Positions 27,778 through 36,960 are shown, counted from the first letter of the stretch. The stretch is 64,000 bases of DNA from Streptomyces specialis (GCF_001493375.1 NZ_LN929895.1:112943-176942), one strand, 5' to 3'. The notes: generated by a model not told the origin, from the letters alone. Translations and numbers: made by a program.

Positions 27778-28956
27778 GTGACCGTGGAACGCACCGCGCC
27801 GCGCGCGAAGCCGCGCCGGGCCGCGACAAAGAAGACGACGACCGCCGCCGCGCGGAAGCGGCCCCCGCGCCCCGAGATGGTGCAGCTTCTCACCCCCGAG
27901 GGAGAACGCGTCGAGCACCCCGACTACGCGCTGGAGACCACCCCCGGGCAACTGCGCGGCCTGTACCGGGACATGGTCCTCACCCGGCGGTTCGACGCCG
28001 AGGCCACCGCGCTCCAGCGCCAGGGCGAACTGGGCCTGTGGCCCTCGCTGCTGGGCCAGGAGGCGGCCCAGATCGGCTCGGGCCGGGCGCTGCGCGACGA
28101 CGACTACGTGTTCCCGACCTACCGCGAGCACGGCGTCGCCTGGTGCCGCGGCGTGGACCCGACGCTGCTGCTCGGCATGTTCCGGGGCGTCAACCACGGT
28201 GGCTGGGACCCGAACAGCAACAACTTCCACCTCTACACCATCGTCATCGGCTCGCAGGCGCTGCACGCGACCGGGTACGCGATGGGCGTCGCCAAGGACG
28301 GCTCGGACTCGGCGGTGGTGGCCTACTTCGGTGACGGGGCGTCGAGCCAGGGCGACGTGGCGGAGGCGTTCACGTTCGCCGCCGTGTACAACGCGCCCGT
28401 CGTCTTCTTCTGCCAGAACAACCAGTGGGCCATCTCCGAGCCCACCGAGCGCCAGTAGCGCGTCCCGCTCTTCCAGCGGGCCGCCGGGTACGGCTTCGCC
28501 GGGGGCGGCGGCGGCGGGAGCGAGGTGCTCGCCGTGCTCGGAGTGACCCGCGCCGCCGCCGAGCACGTGCGCACCGGCCAGGGGCCGATGCTGGTGGAGG
28601 CGTACACGTACCGGATGGGCGCGCACACGACGTCGGACGACCCGACCCGCTACCGCCGCGACGAGGAGCTGGAGGTCTGGGAGGCGAAGGACCCGATCCT
28701 GCGGCTGCGCCGCTGCCTGGAGCGCGAGGACGCGGCGGACGAGGCGTTCTTCGCGGATCTGGAGCGGGAGAGCGACACGATGGCCCGGCGGGTCCGGGAG
28801 GCCATCAGGACCATGCCCGACCCCGATGGCATGGCGATCTTCGAGCACACCTACGCCGACGGCCACACGCTGGTGGACGAGGAGCGGGCCGGGTACGCGG
28901 CGTATCTGGCCGGCTTCGCGGACCACGGGGCCGGCCACGGGCACGAGGGGGTCTGA
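27778..28956 (+). pseudogene. bkdA: E1 alpha (right copy) with in-frame TAG
   Basis: Same length as the left copy (1179 bases including stop). It carries a TAG at 28456-28458 where the left copy has TCG, and then a patch reading GFAGGGGGGSEVLAVLG in place of GFPGVRVDGNDVLAVLA. Substitutions in the patch run mostly toward G, as in failing base calls. The TPP motif (GDGASSQGDV through QNNQWAI) is intact and lies before the stop. If the stop were real the gene would be dead; I judge it a sequencing error in a genuine bkdA. Confidence 0.88.
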
Positions 28957-28961
28957 CAGAC

Positions 28962-29942
28962 ATGGCTGCCGAGAGAATGGCGATGGCCAAGGCGCTCAAC
29001 TCCTCGCTGCGCAAGGCGCTGGAGAGCGACCCGAAGGTGCTGGTGATGGGCGAGGACGTCGGCAAGCTGGGCGGCGTCTTCCGGATCACCGACGGGTTGC
29101 AGAAGGACTTCGGCGAGGACCGCGTCATCGACACGCCGCTGGCCGAGTCGGGGATCATCGGGACGGCGATCGGGCTGGCGCTGCGCGGCTACCGGCCGAT
29201 CGCGGAGATCCAGTTCGACGGGTTCGTGTACCCCGCCTACGACCAGATCGTCACCCAGTTGGCGAAGATGCACGCCAGGTCGCTGGGGAAGGTCAAGCTG
29301 CCGGTCGTCGTCCGCATCCCGTTCGGCGGCGGCATCGGCGCGGTGGAGCACCATTCGGAGTCGCCGGAGGCGCTGTTCGCGCATGTGGCGGGGCTGAAGA
29401 TCGTCGCGCCGGGGAATCCGGCGGACGCGTACTGGATGCTCCAGCAGGCCATCGAGTGCGTCGCTCCGGTGATCTTCTTCGAGCCCAAGGCCAGGTACTG
29501 GGACACGGGCGAGGTGGACCCGGCGGCCCTCCCCCGGCCGGTGCCTCCGGCGAGGGTGGTCCGGCCCGGCACGGATCTCACGCTGGTGGCGTACGGTCCC
29601 ACCGTGAAGACCGCGCTGGCGGCGGCGGTGGCGGCCGAGGAAGACGGGGTGTCGCTGGAGGTGATCGACCTGCGGTCGGTCTCCCCGATCGACTTCGACA
29701 CGCTCCAGTGGTCGGTGGAGAAGACCGGCCGGCTGGTGGTGGCGCACGAGGCGCCGGTCTTCTTCGGGGCGGGTGCGGAGGTGGCGGCCCGGATCACGGA
29801 GCGCTGCTTCTACCACCTTCAGGCCCCGGTACTGCGCGTCGGCGGGTTCCACGCGCCGTATCCGCCGGCCCGGCTGGAGGAGGAGTACCTCCCCGGGCTG
29901 GACCGGGTGCTGGAGTGCGTCGATCGCGCCTTGGCGTACTGA
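28962..29942 (+). CDS. bkdB: E1 beta (right copy)
   Basis: 326 residues, frame intact, start ATG 28962 five bases after the E1 alpha stop. It is identical to the left copy except around residues 166-200, where IECVAPVIFF, YWDTGEVDPAALPRPVPPARVV replaces the canonical IECDDPVIFF, YWDKGEVDTAGIPGPLHAAKVV. All other TPP-binding and interface segments agree. Function as for the left copy: the beta subunit of the E1 decarboxylase of the branched-chain complex. Confidence 0.92.
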   Translation: MAAERMAMAKALNSSLRKALESDPKVLVMGEDVGKLGGVFRITDGLQKDFGEDRVIDTPLAESGIIGTAIGLALRGYRPIAEIQFDGFVYPAYDQIVTQLAKMHARSLGKVKLPVVVRIPFGGGIGAVEHHSESPEALFAHVAGLKIVAPGNPADAYWMLQQAIECVAPVIFFEPKARYWDTGEVDPAALPRPVPPARVVRPGTDLTLVAYGPTVKTALAAAVAAEEDGVSLEVIDLRSVSPIDFDTLQWSVEKTGRLVVAHEAPVFFGAGAEVAARITERCFYHLQAPVLRVGGFHAPYPPARLEEEYLPGLDRVLECVDRALAY

Positions 29943-29967
29943 GGAAAGGCTGAGGAGAGTCGTGACG

Positions 29968-31421
29968 ATGGCCGCTGAGGCACAGCGCTACCGAGAGTTC
30001 AAGATGCCGGACGTGGGCGAGGGGCTCACGGAGGCGGAGATCCTGAAGTGGCTGGTCCGGCCGGGTGACACGGTGACCGACGGCCAGGTGGTGGTCGAGG
30101 TCGCGACCGCCCACGCCCCGGCCGAGCTGCCCACTCCGTACGACGGCGAGGTCCGGTAGCTCCTCTTCGAGGAGGGGGCCACGGTCGATGTCGGCACGCC
30201 GATCATCAGGATCGACACCGGCCCCGCCGGGGAGAGCGCCCCGGACGCTCCCGGGGGCGCCTCCGGAGTCGCCGCCGGCGGGGAAGCGGCGCCGGAGGGC
30301 CGGCAGCCGGTGCTGGTCGGCTACGGCGTCTCGACGGCGGCGGCGAAGCGCCGTCCGCGCCGCGCGTCCCCGGCGGCGGAGGCCGGGGCCCGGGTCCCGG
30401 CCGCGCGGGAGGACGTTCCCGAGGCCGGGAAGCCGCTGGCCAAGCCTCCGGTGCGGAAGCTGGCGAAGGATCTGGGGATCGATCTGGCGTCGGTGAGGCC
30501 GACCGGTCAGGACGGTGTCGTCACCCGGGAGGACGTACGGGCCGCCGCCGACCGGCCCACCCCCCAGGCCATTTGCTGCTGCATGCATTATACATCACAG
30601 ACTGTGAGTCCCACTATCCTCTTCTTCGGCGGCGGCAGATGTGGACAATGGACAGGTTCTCCCCCGTCACGGCGGCCCCCGAGGCCGCCGAGGTCCCGGA
30701 GGCCGCCGTGACGGCGGAGCACGGGGAGCGGCGGGTGCCGGTCAAGGGGGTGCGGAAGGCGACCGCGCTGGCGATGGTGGACAGCGCGTTCACCGCGCCG
30801 CACGTCACGGAGTTCGTGACGGTGGACGTCACCCGCACGGTGAAGCTGGTCGAACGGCTCAGGCAGGACCCCGACATGGCCGGGCTGCGGGTGAACCCGC
30901 TGCTGCTGGTGGCCAGGGCGCTGCTGATCGCGATCCGCCGCAACCCGGAGATCAACGCCTCCTGGGACGAGGAGCGCCAGGAGATCGTCTACAAGGACCG
31001 CGTCAACCTCGGTATCGCGGCGGCCACGCCCCGGGGCCTGATGGTGCCGAACATCAAGGACGCGGCGGCGTTGACCCTGGCCGGGCTGTCGCGGGCGCTG
31101 ACCGAGCTGGTCACCACGGCCAGGGAGGGCAGGACGCCACCGGCGGCCATGCGCGGCGGCACGGTGACGATCACCAACATCGGGGTCTTCGGCATCGACA
31201 CCGGCACCCCGATCCTCAACCCCGGCGAGTCCGCCATCCTCGCGTTCGGCGCGATCCGGCAGCAGCCATGGGTGCACAAGGGCAAGGTCGTACCGCGCCA
31301 CGTCACCACCCTGGCCCTGTCGTTCGACCACCGGCTGGTCGACGGCGAACTGGGCTCGAAGGTGCTGCGCGACGTCGCGGACGTCCTCGAACGCCCCCGA
31401 CGCCTCGTCACCTGGGGCTGA
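29968..31421 (+). pseudogene. bkdC: E2 dihydrolipoyl acyltransferase (right copy), interrupted
   Basis: The domains are lipoyl, subunit-binding and a complete catalytic domain ([27 protein letters not shown] ... [28 protein letters not shown] ... [15 protein letters not shown] with the active-site DHRxVDG). Three lesions break it: the lipoyl Lys codon reads CAC (His, 30112-30114), a TAG stands at 30157-30159 where the left copy has TGA GCT in frame as E-L, and adapter sequence at 30571-30655 shifts the frame. Removing the adapter joins TPQA to [17 protein letters not shown]. The true gene should give a normal E2 of about 460 residues. Confidence 0.9.
30571..30655. other. Nextera P5/i5 adapter scar inside bkdC
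   Basis: In order: a degraded P5 tail (30586-30614), the exact 8-base word TATCCTCT (30615-30622), the read-1 adapter TCGTCGGCAGCGTC with three mismatches (30623-30636), and a mosaic end with mismatches (30637-30655). This is the order of a Nextera i5 primer, and TATCCTCT is a standard Nextera i5 index (503). The genome sequence resumes at 30656. Confidence 0.93.
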
Positions 31422-31444
31422 ACGGCCCGCGCGGACCCGCGCGG

Positions 31445-31477
31445 CGGCCCCCGGAGCGCCGATCGCTCCGGGGGCCG
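31445..31477. terminator. Bidirectional terminator between bkdC and bpa
   Basis: A perfect 14-bp stem (CGGCCCCCGGAGCG at 31445-31458 and its complement at 31464-31477) with a 5-base loop lies between two convergent genes, 23 bases after bkdC and 20 bases before the bpa stop codon. It can serve both strands. Confidence 0.72.
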
Positions 31478-31497
31478 TCCCGTCGCGGACGGATCCG

Positions 31498-32067
31498 CTA
31501 CAGGTAGGGCCCCGAGCGGGCGCCGCCGCGCGTGTCGCCCTGCTCCCCGCCCTCCTCGCCCAGCGCGCCCGGCGGCAGCGCCCTGCGCATCTGTTCGAGC
31601 TGCGCGCGGGCCGCCATCTGCTGGGCGAAGAGCGCCGTCTGAATTCCGTGGAACAGCCCTTCGAGCCAGCCGACGAGCTGCGCCTGGGCGATCCGCAGCT
31701 CCGCCTCGGTCGGCACGCTGTCGTGGGTGAACGGCAGCGACAGCCGTCCCAGCTCCTCGACCAGCTCCGGCGCCAGGCCCTCCTCCAGCTCCTTCACGGA
31801 GCTGGCGTGGATCTCCTTCAGCCGGGCCCGGCTGGCCTCGTCCAGCGGCGCGGCCTTGACCTCCTCCAGGAGCTGCTTGATCATGCTGCCGATCCGCATG
31901 ACTTTCGCCGGCTGTTCCACCATCTCGGTCAGCGGGGTCTCCCGCGACTGTCCCTCGTCGCCCTCGCCACCGCCCCGGGCCATGGCGCCGCTGAGCGCCA
32001 TCCCGTCCGGTCCCACGACCAGGATCTGCGAGTTCTCGTGCGGTGGTTCGTTCCTCGGCTGAGTCAT
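31498..32067 (-). CDS. bpa: Bacterial proteasome activator Bpa
   Basis: 189 residues. The central helical region (AKVMRIGSMIKQLLEEVKAAPLDEASRARLKEIHASSVKELEEGLAPELVEELGRLSLPF and ELRIAQAQLVGWLEGLFHGIQTALFAQQMAARAQLEQMR) is characteristic of Bpa, an ATP-independent ring activator of the 20S proteasome in actinobacteria. The C-terminus ends in Gly-Pro-Tyr-Leu, matching the GQYL-like tail that docks into the proteasome alpha ring. ATG 32067 (MTQPRNEPPHENSQILVVGPDG) is chosen. It acts in the cytoplasm, degrading unfolded or specific substrates. Confidence 0.93.
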   Translation of the reverse strand: MTQPRNEPPHENSQILVVGPDGMALSGAMARGGGEGDEGQSRETPLTEMVEQPAKVMRIGSMIKQLLEEVKAAPLDEASRARLKEIHASSVKELEEGLAPELVEELGRLSLPFTHDSVPTEAELRIAQAQLVGWLEGLFHGIQTALFAQQMAARAQLEQMRRALPPGALGEEGGEQGDTRGGARSGPYL

Positions 32068-32088
32068 ACCCCCATCATGCAACGCGCC

Positions 32089-34911
32089 TCACCCCGCTCG
32101 CCGCGCGAGGTGGACACGGGAGCGGGTCAGGAGCGCCGCGAGCCCGCAGGCGAGCAGCGGCACCACCACGATGAGCTGCGCGAACGTCGCCCAGGGCAGC
32201 TCGATGAACAGCTCGGGTTTCGCCCCGGTCATCCATCCCCCGGCCCACCCCCGCTCCCACTGGTCCACCTCGAACCGGTGCTGGGCCAGCCGCAGGCCGA
32301 TCGCCGGGATCAGTCCGGAGACCGCGCCGAGCAGGACGCCCATGGCGGCGATCAACCCGCACTGAAGTCCGGAGAGGGTACGGCGGACGCGGGGTGACGC
32401 GCCGACCGACGCCAGCGTGGCCAGGTCGGCCTCGGAGTCGGCCTGGGCCAGGCCGGTGGCGATCCCGGCGGCGCCGAGGGTGATGACCAGCGCGGCGAGG
32501 GTGAGGATCAGCAGGGTCGTGTCGGACCCGCCGTCGTAGCCGTCCTCGATGTAGCTCCACGGCGCGACGCCGAGTGCCGTGAGGGAGCCCTCGAACGCGC
32601 TCTTCTCGCCCCGGGAGGGCACCTCGGTGGTCGAGTAGAGGGTGCCGGTCTCCGTCACGGTCAGCCCGGCGGCCTCGGCGGTCTCGGGCGTGATCAGGCC
32701 CGGCACGCCGTAGCTCTCGCCGTCCACCCGGTGCGCGGTGAAGGCGGCCGTGATGTCGGGCGCGGACGCCTCGTTCCCGTCGGGGGCGTCGTGGCGCCAC
32801 ACCTCCAGCGTCACCTCCCCGGACGGTGACACGTACCGGTCGCCGAAGACGACGGCCTCGCCCCGGTCCAGGGCCTCCGCGGCGCGGCGGACCTCGCCGT
32901 CCGCGACGCCGAGGACGCTCAGCAGTTCGGGGCCGCCCACGTACAGCGTGGTGCTCCCGATCCCGAGGGACTCCTCGTCCGCGCAGCGGGGATCCTGGTC
33001 CAGCGCGCGGCGCTCCTCGACCGGCAGGTTCTCCGCGCCGGTCTCCGACAGCGGGCAGAGCTGTCCGGGGGCCACGGCCAGACTCACGGTGCCGCAGTCC
33101 GCGCCGGCGAGCACGTCGTCCGCGTCGCACACCGCGTCCACGGACCTCACCTCGCCGTAGTCGGCGCGCTCGGCGACGGGCAGCTCCCGTTCGGCCACCT
33201 CGCGGGCCCCGTCCAGCGACTCCCGCTCCTCGACGGAGTAGGCGATGAGCCGCACCGTGCCCTCGGGAAGGATCGCGGTGTACTCGGCGCGGTTCTGGGC
33301 GTCGTCGCTGACGAGGATGGTGGACACCGCGACGGTGCCCGCGACGGCGGCCAGCACGGCCGCGACGGCGGGCGCGGTGCGGCCCCGGTTGCGGGCGGCG
33401 TCGCGCAGCGCGAGGCGGCCCGCCAGGGGCAGCCGGCGGCCCAGCCGGCCGCAGGCGCCGACCAGGGCCGGGGTGAGGGCGACGAGGCCCAGTTCGGCCG
33501 TGACCGCGCCGAGCGCGACCAGATCGGTCCGGTCGGAGACCAAGCCGCCGAAGAGGGCCACACCGGCCCCCGCGACCAGCATGATCGAGCCGATCACGGG
33601 CAGCGCGCGGCTCCCGCGGCGGACCCCGCGGCGTCCGCCGAGCGACTCCAGCACGCTGCCGCGGGCGGCGTTGTACGCCGGGATGGCGGCGGCGAGCAGG
33701 CCGACGACGACGGCCAGCACGGCGATCCCGGCCAGCTCCGCCGGGCGGAAGTCCCAGGCGCCGAACCGTTTCCCGGTCCGCTCCTCGATCAGCGGGTGGG
33801 CGGCCAGGGTGAGGGCGATGCCGCCCAGGACGCCGATGACGGCGGCGACGGCGCCGAGCACCACGCCGCCGGAGAGCATGATGGCCCGCAGGTGGCGGCG
33901 GTCGCCGCCATTGGCCCCGACCAGGCCGAGCTGCCGTCGCGAGCGGCGGGCGCCGACCGCGAAGGCGGGGCCGGCCAGCAGGCAGATCTCCAGGACCACC
34001 AGCGAGACGGCGGTGACGGTCGCCGCGACGAAGGTGGTGTCCACGCCGGGCCGGTACCAGTCGGGGGAGCCGCCGTCGGCCCACAGCGGCACGTCCGCGT
34101 CGGCGGGCGGGTCGGCGAGCACGTCGCGGGAGACGGCGCTGAGACCGTGCTCGTTGGCGGCCACGACCGTCGGCCAGGGGACGCCGCCCCCGGGCACCAC
34201 GGCGAGAACGGTGGGCAGCGGGTCCCAGACGGCGGTCTGGTCGGACAGCGGCAGCACGCTGGCGGGCGGCGCCACGAGCTGGGAACCGTCGAGGTCGTCC
34301 GGCAGCTCGTAGACGCCGGTGATCCGGAACGCGCCCTCGCGGCCCGTGAAACGCAGCTCGGAGCCGATGTCCAGACCGCTGTCGGCGAGGAACCCCTCGG
34401 TCACCGCGACCTGCCCGGCTCCCTCCGGGAAGCCGCCGCGCAGCAGGGTCATCATGCCCTCGGTCACCGGGTGGGCCGCGTCCAGCTCCCTGATCTCGGT
34501 GTTCAGCAGTCCGGAGCCGGTGTCGACGACCCCCTCGACCGTGAAGTCCGTCAGCAGCTCGGTCCCGTCGGGCAGCAGACCGGCCAGGGTGTCCTCGACC
34601 TCGTCCATCGGGCGTTCGGCGGTGGTGGCCCAGTCGTCGTCGGTGAGGAACTGCATGTCCATGCCGTCGGGCGACTGGAACAGCGGACCGCCGGGGGTCT
34701 CCACGGAGAACCGCGCGTCGGCCTGCCCGATGTCGCGGGTGAGCTGCTCCGCCCCGGACAGGTCCCCGCTGCGCACGGCCAGGTCGGCGGCGGTCACGCC
34801 GAGGATCGGCAGCGCGATCATCGCGACGACCAGGGCACTGCGGCCCTTGGCACGCCGCGCGTCGCGCCGCGCTATGCGCAGCGCGAGCCGCCAGGAGGAG
34901 AACCGGCTCAC
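32089..34911 (-). CDS. FtsX-like ABC transporter permease
   Basis: 940 residues from a GTG. An N-terminal transmembrane helix with a large extracellular MacB-like domain, then two FtsX cores of three helices each (about residues 310-440 and 800-910) plus a central hydrophobic bundle, in total about ten membrane segments. Members act with LolD/MacB-type ATPases as mechanotransmission exporters for lipoproteins, peptides or antibiotics. Its start overlaps the ATPase stop by four bases, so they form one operon controlled by the PadR gene in front. Confidence 0.9.
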   Translation of the reverse strand: MSRFSSWRLALRIARRDARRAKGRSALVVAMIALPILGVTAADLAVRSGDLSGAEQLTRDIGQADARFSVETPGGPLFQSPDGMDMQFLTDDDWATTAERPMDEVEDTLAGLLPDGTELLTDFTVEGVVDTGSGLLNTEIRELDAAHPVTEGMMTLLRGGFPEGAGQVAVTEGFLADSGLDIGSELRFTGREGAFRITGVYELPDDLDGSQLVAPPASVLPLSDQTAVWDPLPTVLAVVPGGGVPWPTVVAANEHGLSAVSRDVLADPPADADVPLWADGGSPDWYRPGVDTTFVAATVTAVSLVVLEICLLAGPAFAVGARRSRRQLGLVGANGGDRRHLRAIMLSGGVVLGAVAAVIGVLGGIALTLAAHPLIEERTGKRFGAWDFRPAELAGIAVLAVVVGLLAAAIPAYNAARGSVLESLGGRRGVRRGSRALPVIGSIMLVAGAGVALFGGLVSDRTDLVALGAVTAELGLVALTPALVGACGRLGRRLPLAGRLALRDAARNRGRTAPAVAAVLAAVAGTVAVSTILVSDDAQNRAEYTAILPEGTVRLIAYSVEERESLDGAREVAERELPVAERADYGEVRSVDAVCDADDVLAGADCGTVSLAVAPGQLCPLSETGAENLPVEERRALDQDPRCADEESLGIGSTTLYVGGPELLSVLGVADGEVRRAAEALDRGEAVVFGDRYVSPSGEVTLEVWRHDAPDGNEASAPDITAAFTAHRVDGESYGVPGLITPETAEAAGLTVTETGTLYSTTEVPSRGEKSAFEGSLTALGVAPWSYIEDGYDGGSDTTLLILTLAALVITLGAAGIATGLAQADSEADLATLASVGASPRVRRTLSGLQCGLIAAMGVLLGAVSGLIPAIGLRLAQHRFEVDQWERGWAGGWMTGAKPELFIELPWATFAQLIVVVPLLACGLAALLTRSRVHLARRAG

Positions 34912-35636
34912 CGGGTGCCCCCGCCGGCCAGCAGCGTCTCGGCCGACCCGGCGGCGGTCTGGTCCACGATGGTGCCGTCGCGCAGGAAGACGACCCGGTC
35001 GGCCCAGGCGGCGTAGCGGGACTCGTGGGTGACCAGGACGACGGCGGCGCCCTCGTCGCAGCGCCTGCGGAGCAGGGCGAGAACAGCCTCGCCGGTCTCG
35101 GAGTCCAACGCCCCGGTGGGCTCGTCGGCCAGGACGAGGCGGCGCTCGCCGACCAGGGCGCGGGCGATGGCGACGCGCTGCTGCTGCCCGCCGGACATCT
35201 CGTCGGGGAAACGGTCGGCGAGTTCGGACAGCCCGATCTCGTCGAGCGCGGCGAGCGCCTCGCGGCGCGCGGTGCGGGCGGCGACGCCGTCCAGTTCGCG
35301 GGGGAGCGCGATGTTCTCGGCGGCGGTCAGGGCGGGGATCAGGTTGTAGTCCTGGAAGACGTAACCGACGCTGGTGCGCCTGATCTTGGCCAGCCGGGCG
35401 CGGCTGAGCGCGCCGAGGTCGTGCCCCTCGACCAGGACCTGGCCCCCGGTCGCGGTGTCCAGCCCGCCCGCCAGGGTCAGCAGCGTGGACTTGCCGGATC
35501 CGGACGGGCCCATGACGGCGACGAACTCCCCCGCGTGGACGGAGAGATCGACGCCCTTCAGGGCGTGCACGGCGGTGGGTCCCGAGCCGTGGACGCGGGT
35601 GAGCGCGGCGAGCCGCAGGACGGGTGTGGCGGTCAT
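34908..35636 (-). CDS. ABC transporter ATP-binding protein, LolD/MacB type
   Basis: 242 residues. Walker A GPSGSGKST, Q-loop YVFQDYNLIP, signature MSGGQQQRVAIARAL, Walker B RRLVLADEPTGALDSETGE, and the H-loop in VLVTHESRYA. It energises the FtsX-type permease encoded just downstream. The ATG at 35636 overlaps the PadR stop codon by four bases (ATGA) and its own stop overlaps the permease start in the same way, giving a tightly coupled three-gene unit. Confidence 0.95.
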   Translation of the reverse strand: MTATPVLRLAALTRVHGSGPTAVHALKGVDLSVHAGEFVAVMGPSGSGKSTLLTLAGGLDTATGGQVLVEGHDLGALSRARLAKIRRTSVGYVFQDYNLIPALTAAENIALPRELDGVAARTARREALAALDEIGLSELADRFPDEMSGGQQQRVAIARALVGERRLVLADEPTGALDSETGEAVLALLRRRCDEGAAVVLVTHESRYAAWADRVVFLRDGTIVDQTAAGSAETLLAGGGTR

Positions 35637-36259
35637 GACGAGGTCCCCCCTCGGGCCTTCGGCCGGTCGTCGGCCGGCGCCTGGGCGTCGGCCGGTGGGC
35701 GCGGGGCCGGTTCCACCGGGCGCGGGCGGGCGGCGAGCCGCAGCAGGCGGGACTCGCAGTGGTCCAGCCAGCGGCTTTCGGCCTCCGCGAAGAAGATGAG
35801 CTGTTCCAGCACCAGCAGCCAGGCGATGTCGTCGCCGCTCTCGGGCTCCGCGGCCAGGGCGCGCGCCTTCAGCCGGGTGTAGTCCTGCATGGCGGCGAGC
35901 GTGTGGCGGCGCTGCGCCTGGATGATGCGGGCGACGTCGACGCCGGGGGTGCCCACGGCCATCGCCAGCTTGATGGCGAGTTCGTCCCGGGACGGCTGGG
36001 TGCGGTCCACGGGCTGGCTGAACCAGTCACCGAGTTCCCGGCGGCCCTCGTCCGTGATGGCGTAGAGCTGCTGCTTGGCGTCGCCGCCGCCCTCGGGGAC
36101 GATCAGGCCGTCCCGTTCGAGGCGGCCCAGTGTCGTGTAGACCTGGCCGATGTTGAGCGGCCAGGTGGCGCCGGTGCGGGTCTCGAACTCGGTACGGAGC
36201 TGCGAGCCGTAGCGCGGCCCCTGTTCCAGGAGGGCCAGCAGCCCGTATCTGATTGACAT
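35633..36259 (-). CDS. PadR family transcriptional regulator
   Basis: 208 residues. The winged helix (IRYGLLALLEQGPRYGSQLRTEFETRTGATWPLNIGQVYTTLGRLERDGLIVPE) and the C-terminal dimerisation helices (Vir_act_alpha_C-like) are clear, with a Pro/Ala-rich tail. It is first in an operon with an ABC ATPase and permease and most likely represses that operon until an exported compound binds. Its start codon sits inside a 12-bp direct repeat that is the likely operator, so the transcript may be leaderless. Confidence 0.92.
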   Translation of the reverse strand: MSIRYGLLALLEQGPRYGSQLRTEFETRTGATWPLNIGQVYTTLGRLERDGLIVPEGGGDAKQQLYAITDEGRRELGDWFSQPVDRTQPSRDELAIKLAMAVGTPGVDVARIIQAQRRHTLAAMQDYTRLKARALAAEPESGDDIAWLLVLEQLIFFAEAESRWLDHCESRLLRLAARPRPVEPAPRPPADAQAPADDRPKARGGTSS

Positions 36260-36282
36260 ACCGAGTATGTATACCGAGTATG
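36258..36282 (-). promoter_or_regulatory. PadR operator: tandem 12-bp repeat overlapping the start
   Basis: ATACCGAGTATG occurs twice, at 36258-36269 and 36271-36282, one base apart. Each copy is itself close to a palindrome (ATAC..GTAT). The repeat overlaps the padR start codon, and its minus-strand reading contains TATACA (36268-36273) at the distance expected for a -10 box of a leaderless mRNA. Autoregulation by PadR is the natural reading. Confidence 0.6.
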
Positions 36283-36347
36283 CGCCCGGCCGTGCAAGGG
36301 CTACGGAAGAAGGGGTTCCTCGGGGGCGGGCGGCTTCAAGGCGGGGT

Positions 36348-36861
36348 TCAGACCTGGCGCAGGCGCAGGCCGAGTGCTCCTATCCCCAGCCCCAGGCAGG
36401 CCAGTCCGGCGCCGAGCGGCAGGACCGGCAGCACCTCGCCGCCCTGCGGCCGGGCCGCGAACCGGCCCGGCTCCGGCACCGCCGGCGGCTCCCGCAGGGG
36501 TTCGAGGCGCGCGGCCGACCGCGCGGCGGGGACCGCCTGCGCGGGCGAGGCTGTTTTTTATACACATCTGAAGCCGCCGGAGGAGAGGATAGTGGGGTCC
36601 TTTGTTGGCGGCCAGTCCCTTACTCGAAACTGTCACTTCGCCTTTACTGGTCCATGATAGTGCGTGGTCCTTTTACTCAACAGACATCCATCTGTCACTT
36701 TACGTCCAGCACCTTACCGACCGCGCGGCGGGGACCGCCTGCGCGGGCGAGGAGGACGGGGAGGGGGCGGGGGACGGCTGATGGCCGAGGGCCGTCGAGG
36801 GCAGCAGGATCGCCAGCGCGGAAGCCGCCAGCACCACCGCGATTCCCGCCCACAGCCTCAC
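36348..36861 (-). pseudogene. Small secreted/membrane protein, split by adapter scar
   Basis: When 36551-36752 is removed the minus strand encodes one 103-residue protein from GTG 36861: a signal-peptide-like start (RLWAGIAVVLAASALAILLPSTALG), a Pro/Ser/Ala/Arg-rich middle and a C-terminal hydrophobic helix (VLPVLPLGAGLACLGLGIGALGLRLRQV). The excised length (202 bases, comprising 166 of adapter-like sequence plus one copy of a 36-base repeat) restores the frame exactly. The family is not recognised; the layout suggests a secreted protein held by a C-terminal membrane anchor. Confidence 0.65.
36515..36752. other. Nextera i5 adapter scar flanked by a 36-bp duplication
   Basis: 36551-36569 matches the mosaic end CTGTCTCTTATACACATCT at 17 of 19; 36570-36583 resembles GACGCTGCCGACGA; 36584-36591 is AGAGGATA, the exact complement of i5 index TATCCTCT; 36592 onward resembles the complement of P5. 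The 36 bases 36515-36550 are repeated perfectly at 36717-36752, as happens when two overlapping read ends are joined across untrimmed adapter. A Tn5 insertion would instead leave 9 bp. Confidence 0.93.
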
Positions 36862-36960
36862 AGTTCCCGACCCTTCGCGCCATGTCGTCCGGATATCGTC
36901 CTGATATCGCCCAGTCCGGCGATGTGTCCAGCGTCACACACCCGAACGGATCCGGCATCC

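Larger units (their letters stand above)
27745..30542. repeat. Right arm of the 2.8-kb inverted repeat (bkd genes)
   Basis: Reverse complement of 23909-26706 without indels. This arm, unlike the left one, continues into the E2 catalytic domain and is preceded by a plausible promoter region, so it is the better candidate for the native operon. Its substitution patches (28456-28550, 29459-29560, 30095-30180) fall where the left arm is canonical. Confidence 0.93.

Noticed and set aside
27778..31421. Second, diverged bkd operon as a true paralogue
   Set aside because: Streptomyces do carry two bkd operons, but they differ throughout. Here the copies agree exactly outside a few patches, share flanking sequence and have no indels.
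36515..36752. Mobile element with target-site duplication
   Set aside because: The repeat is 36 bases, there is no transposase, and the interior contains Nextera adapter and an index word.
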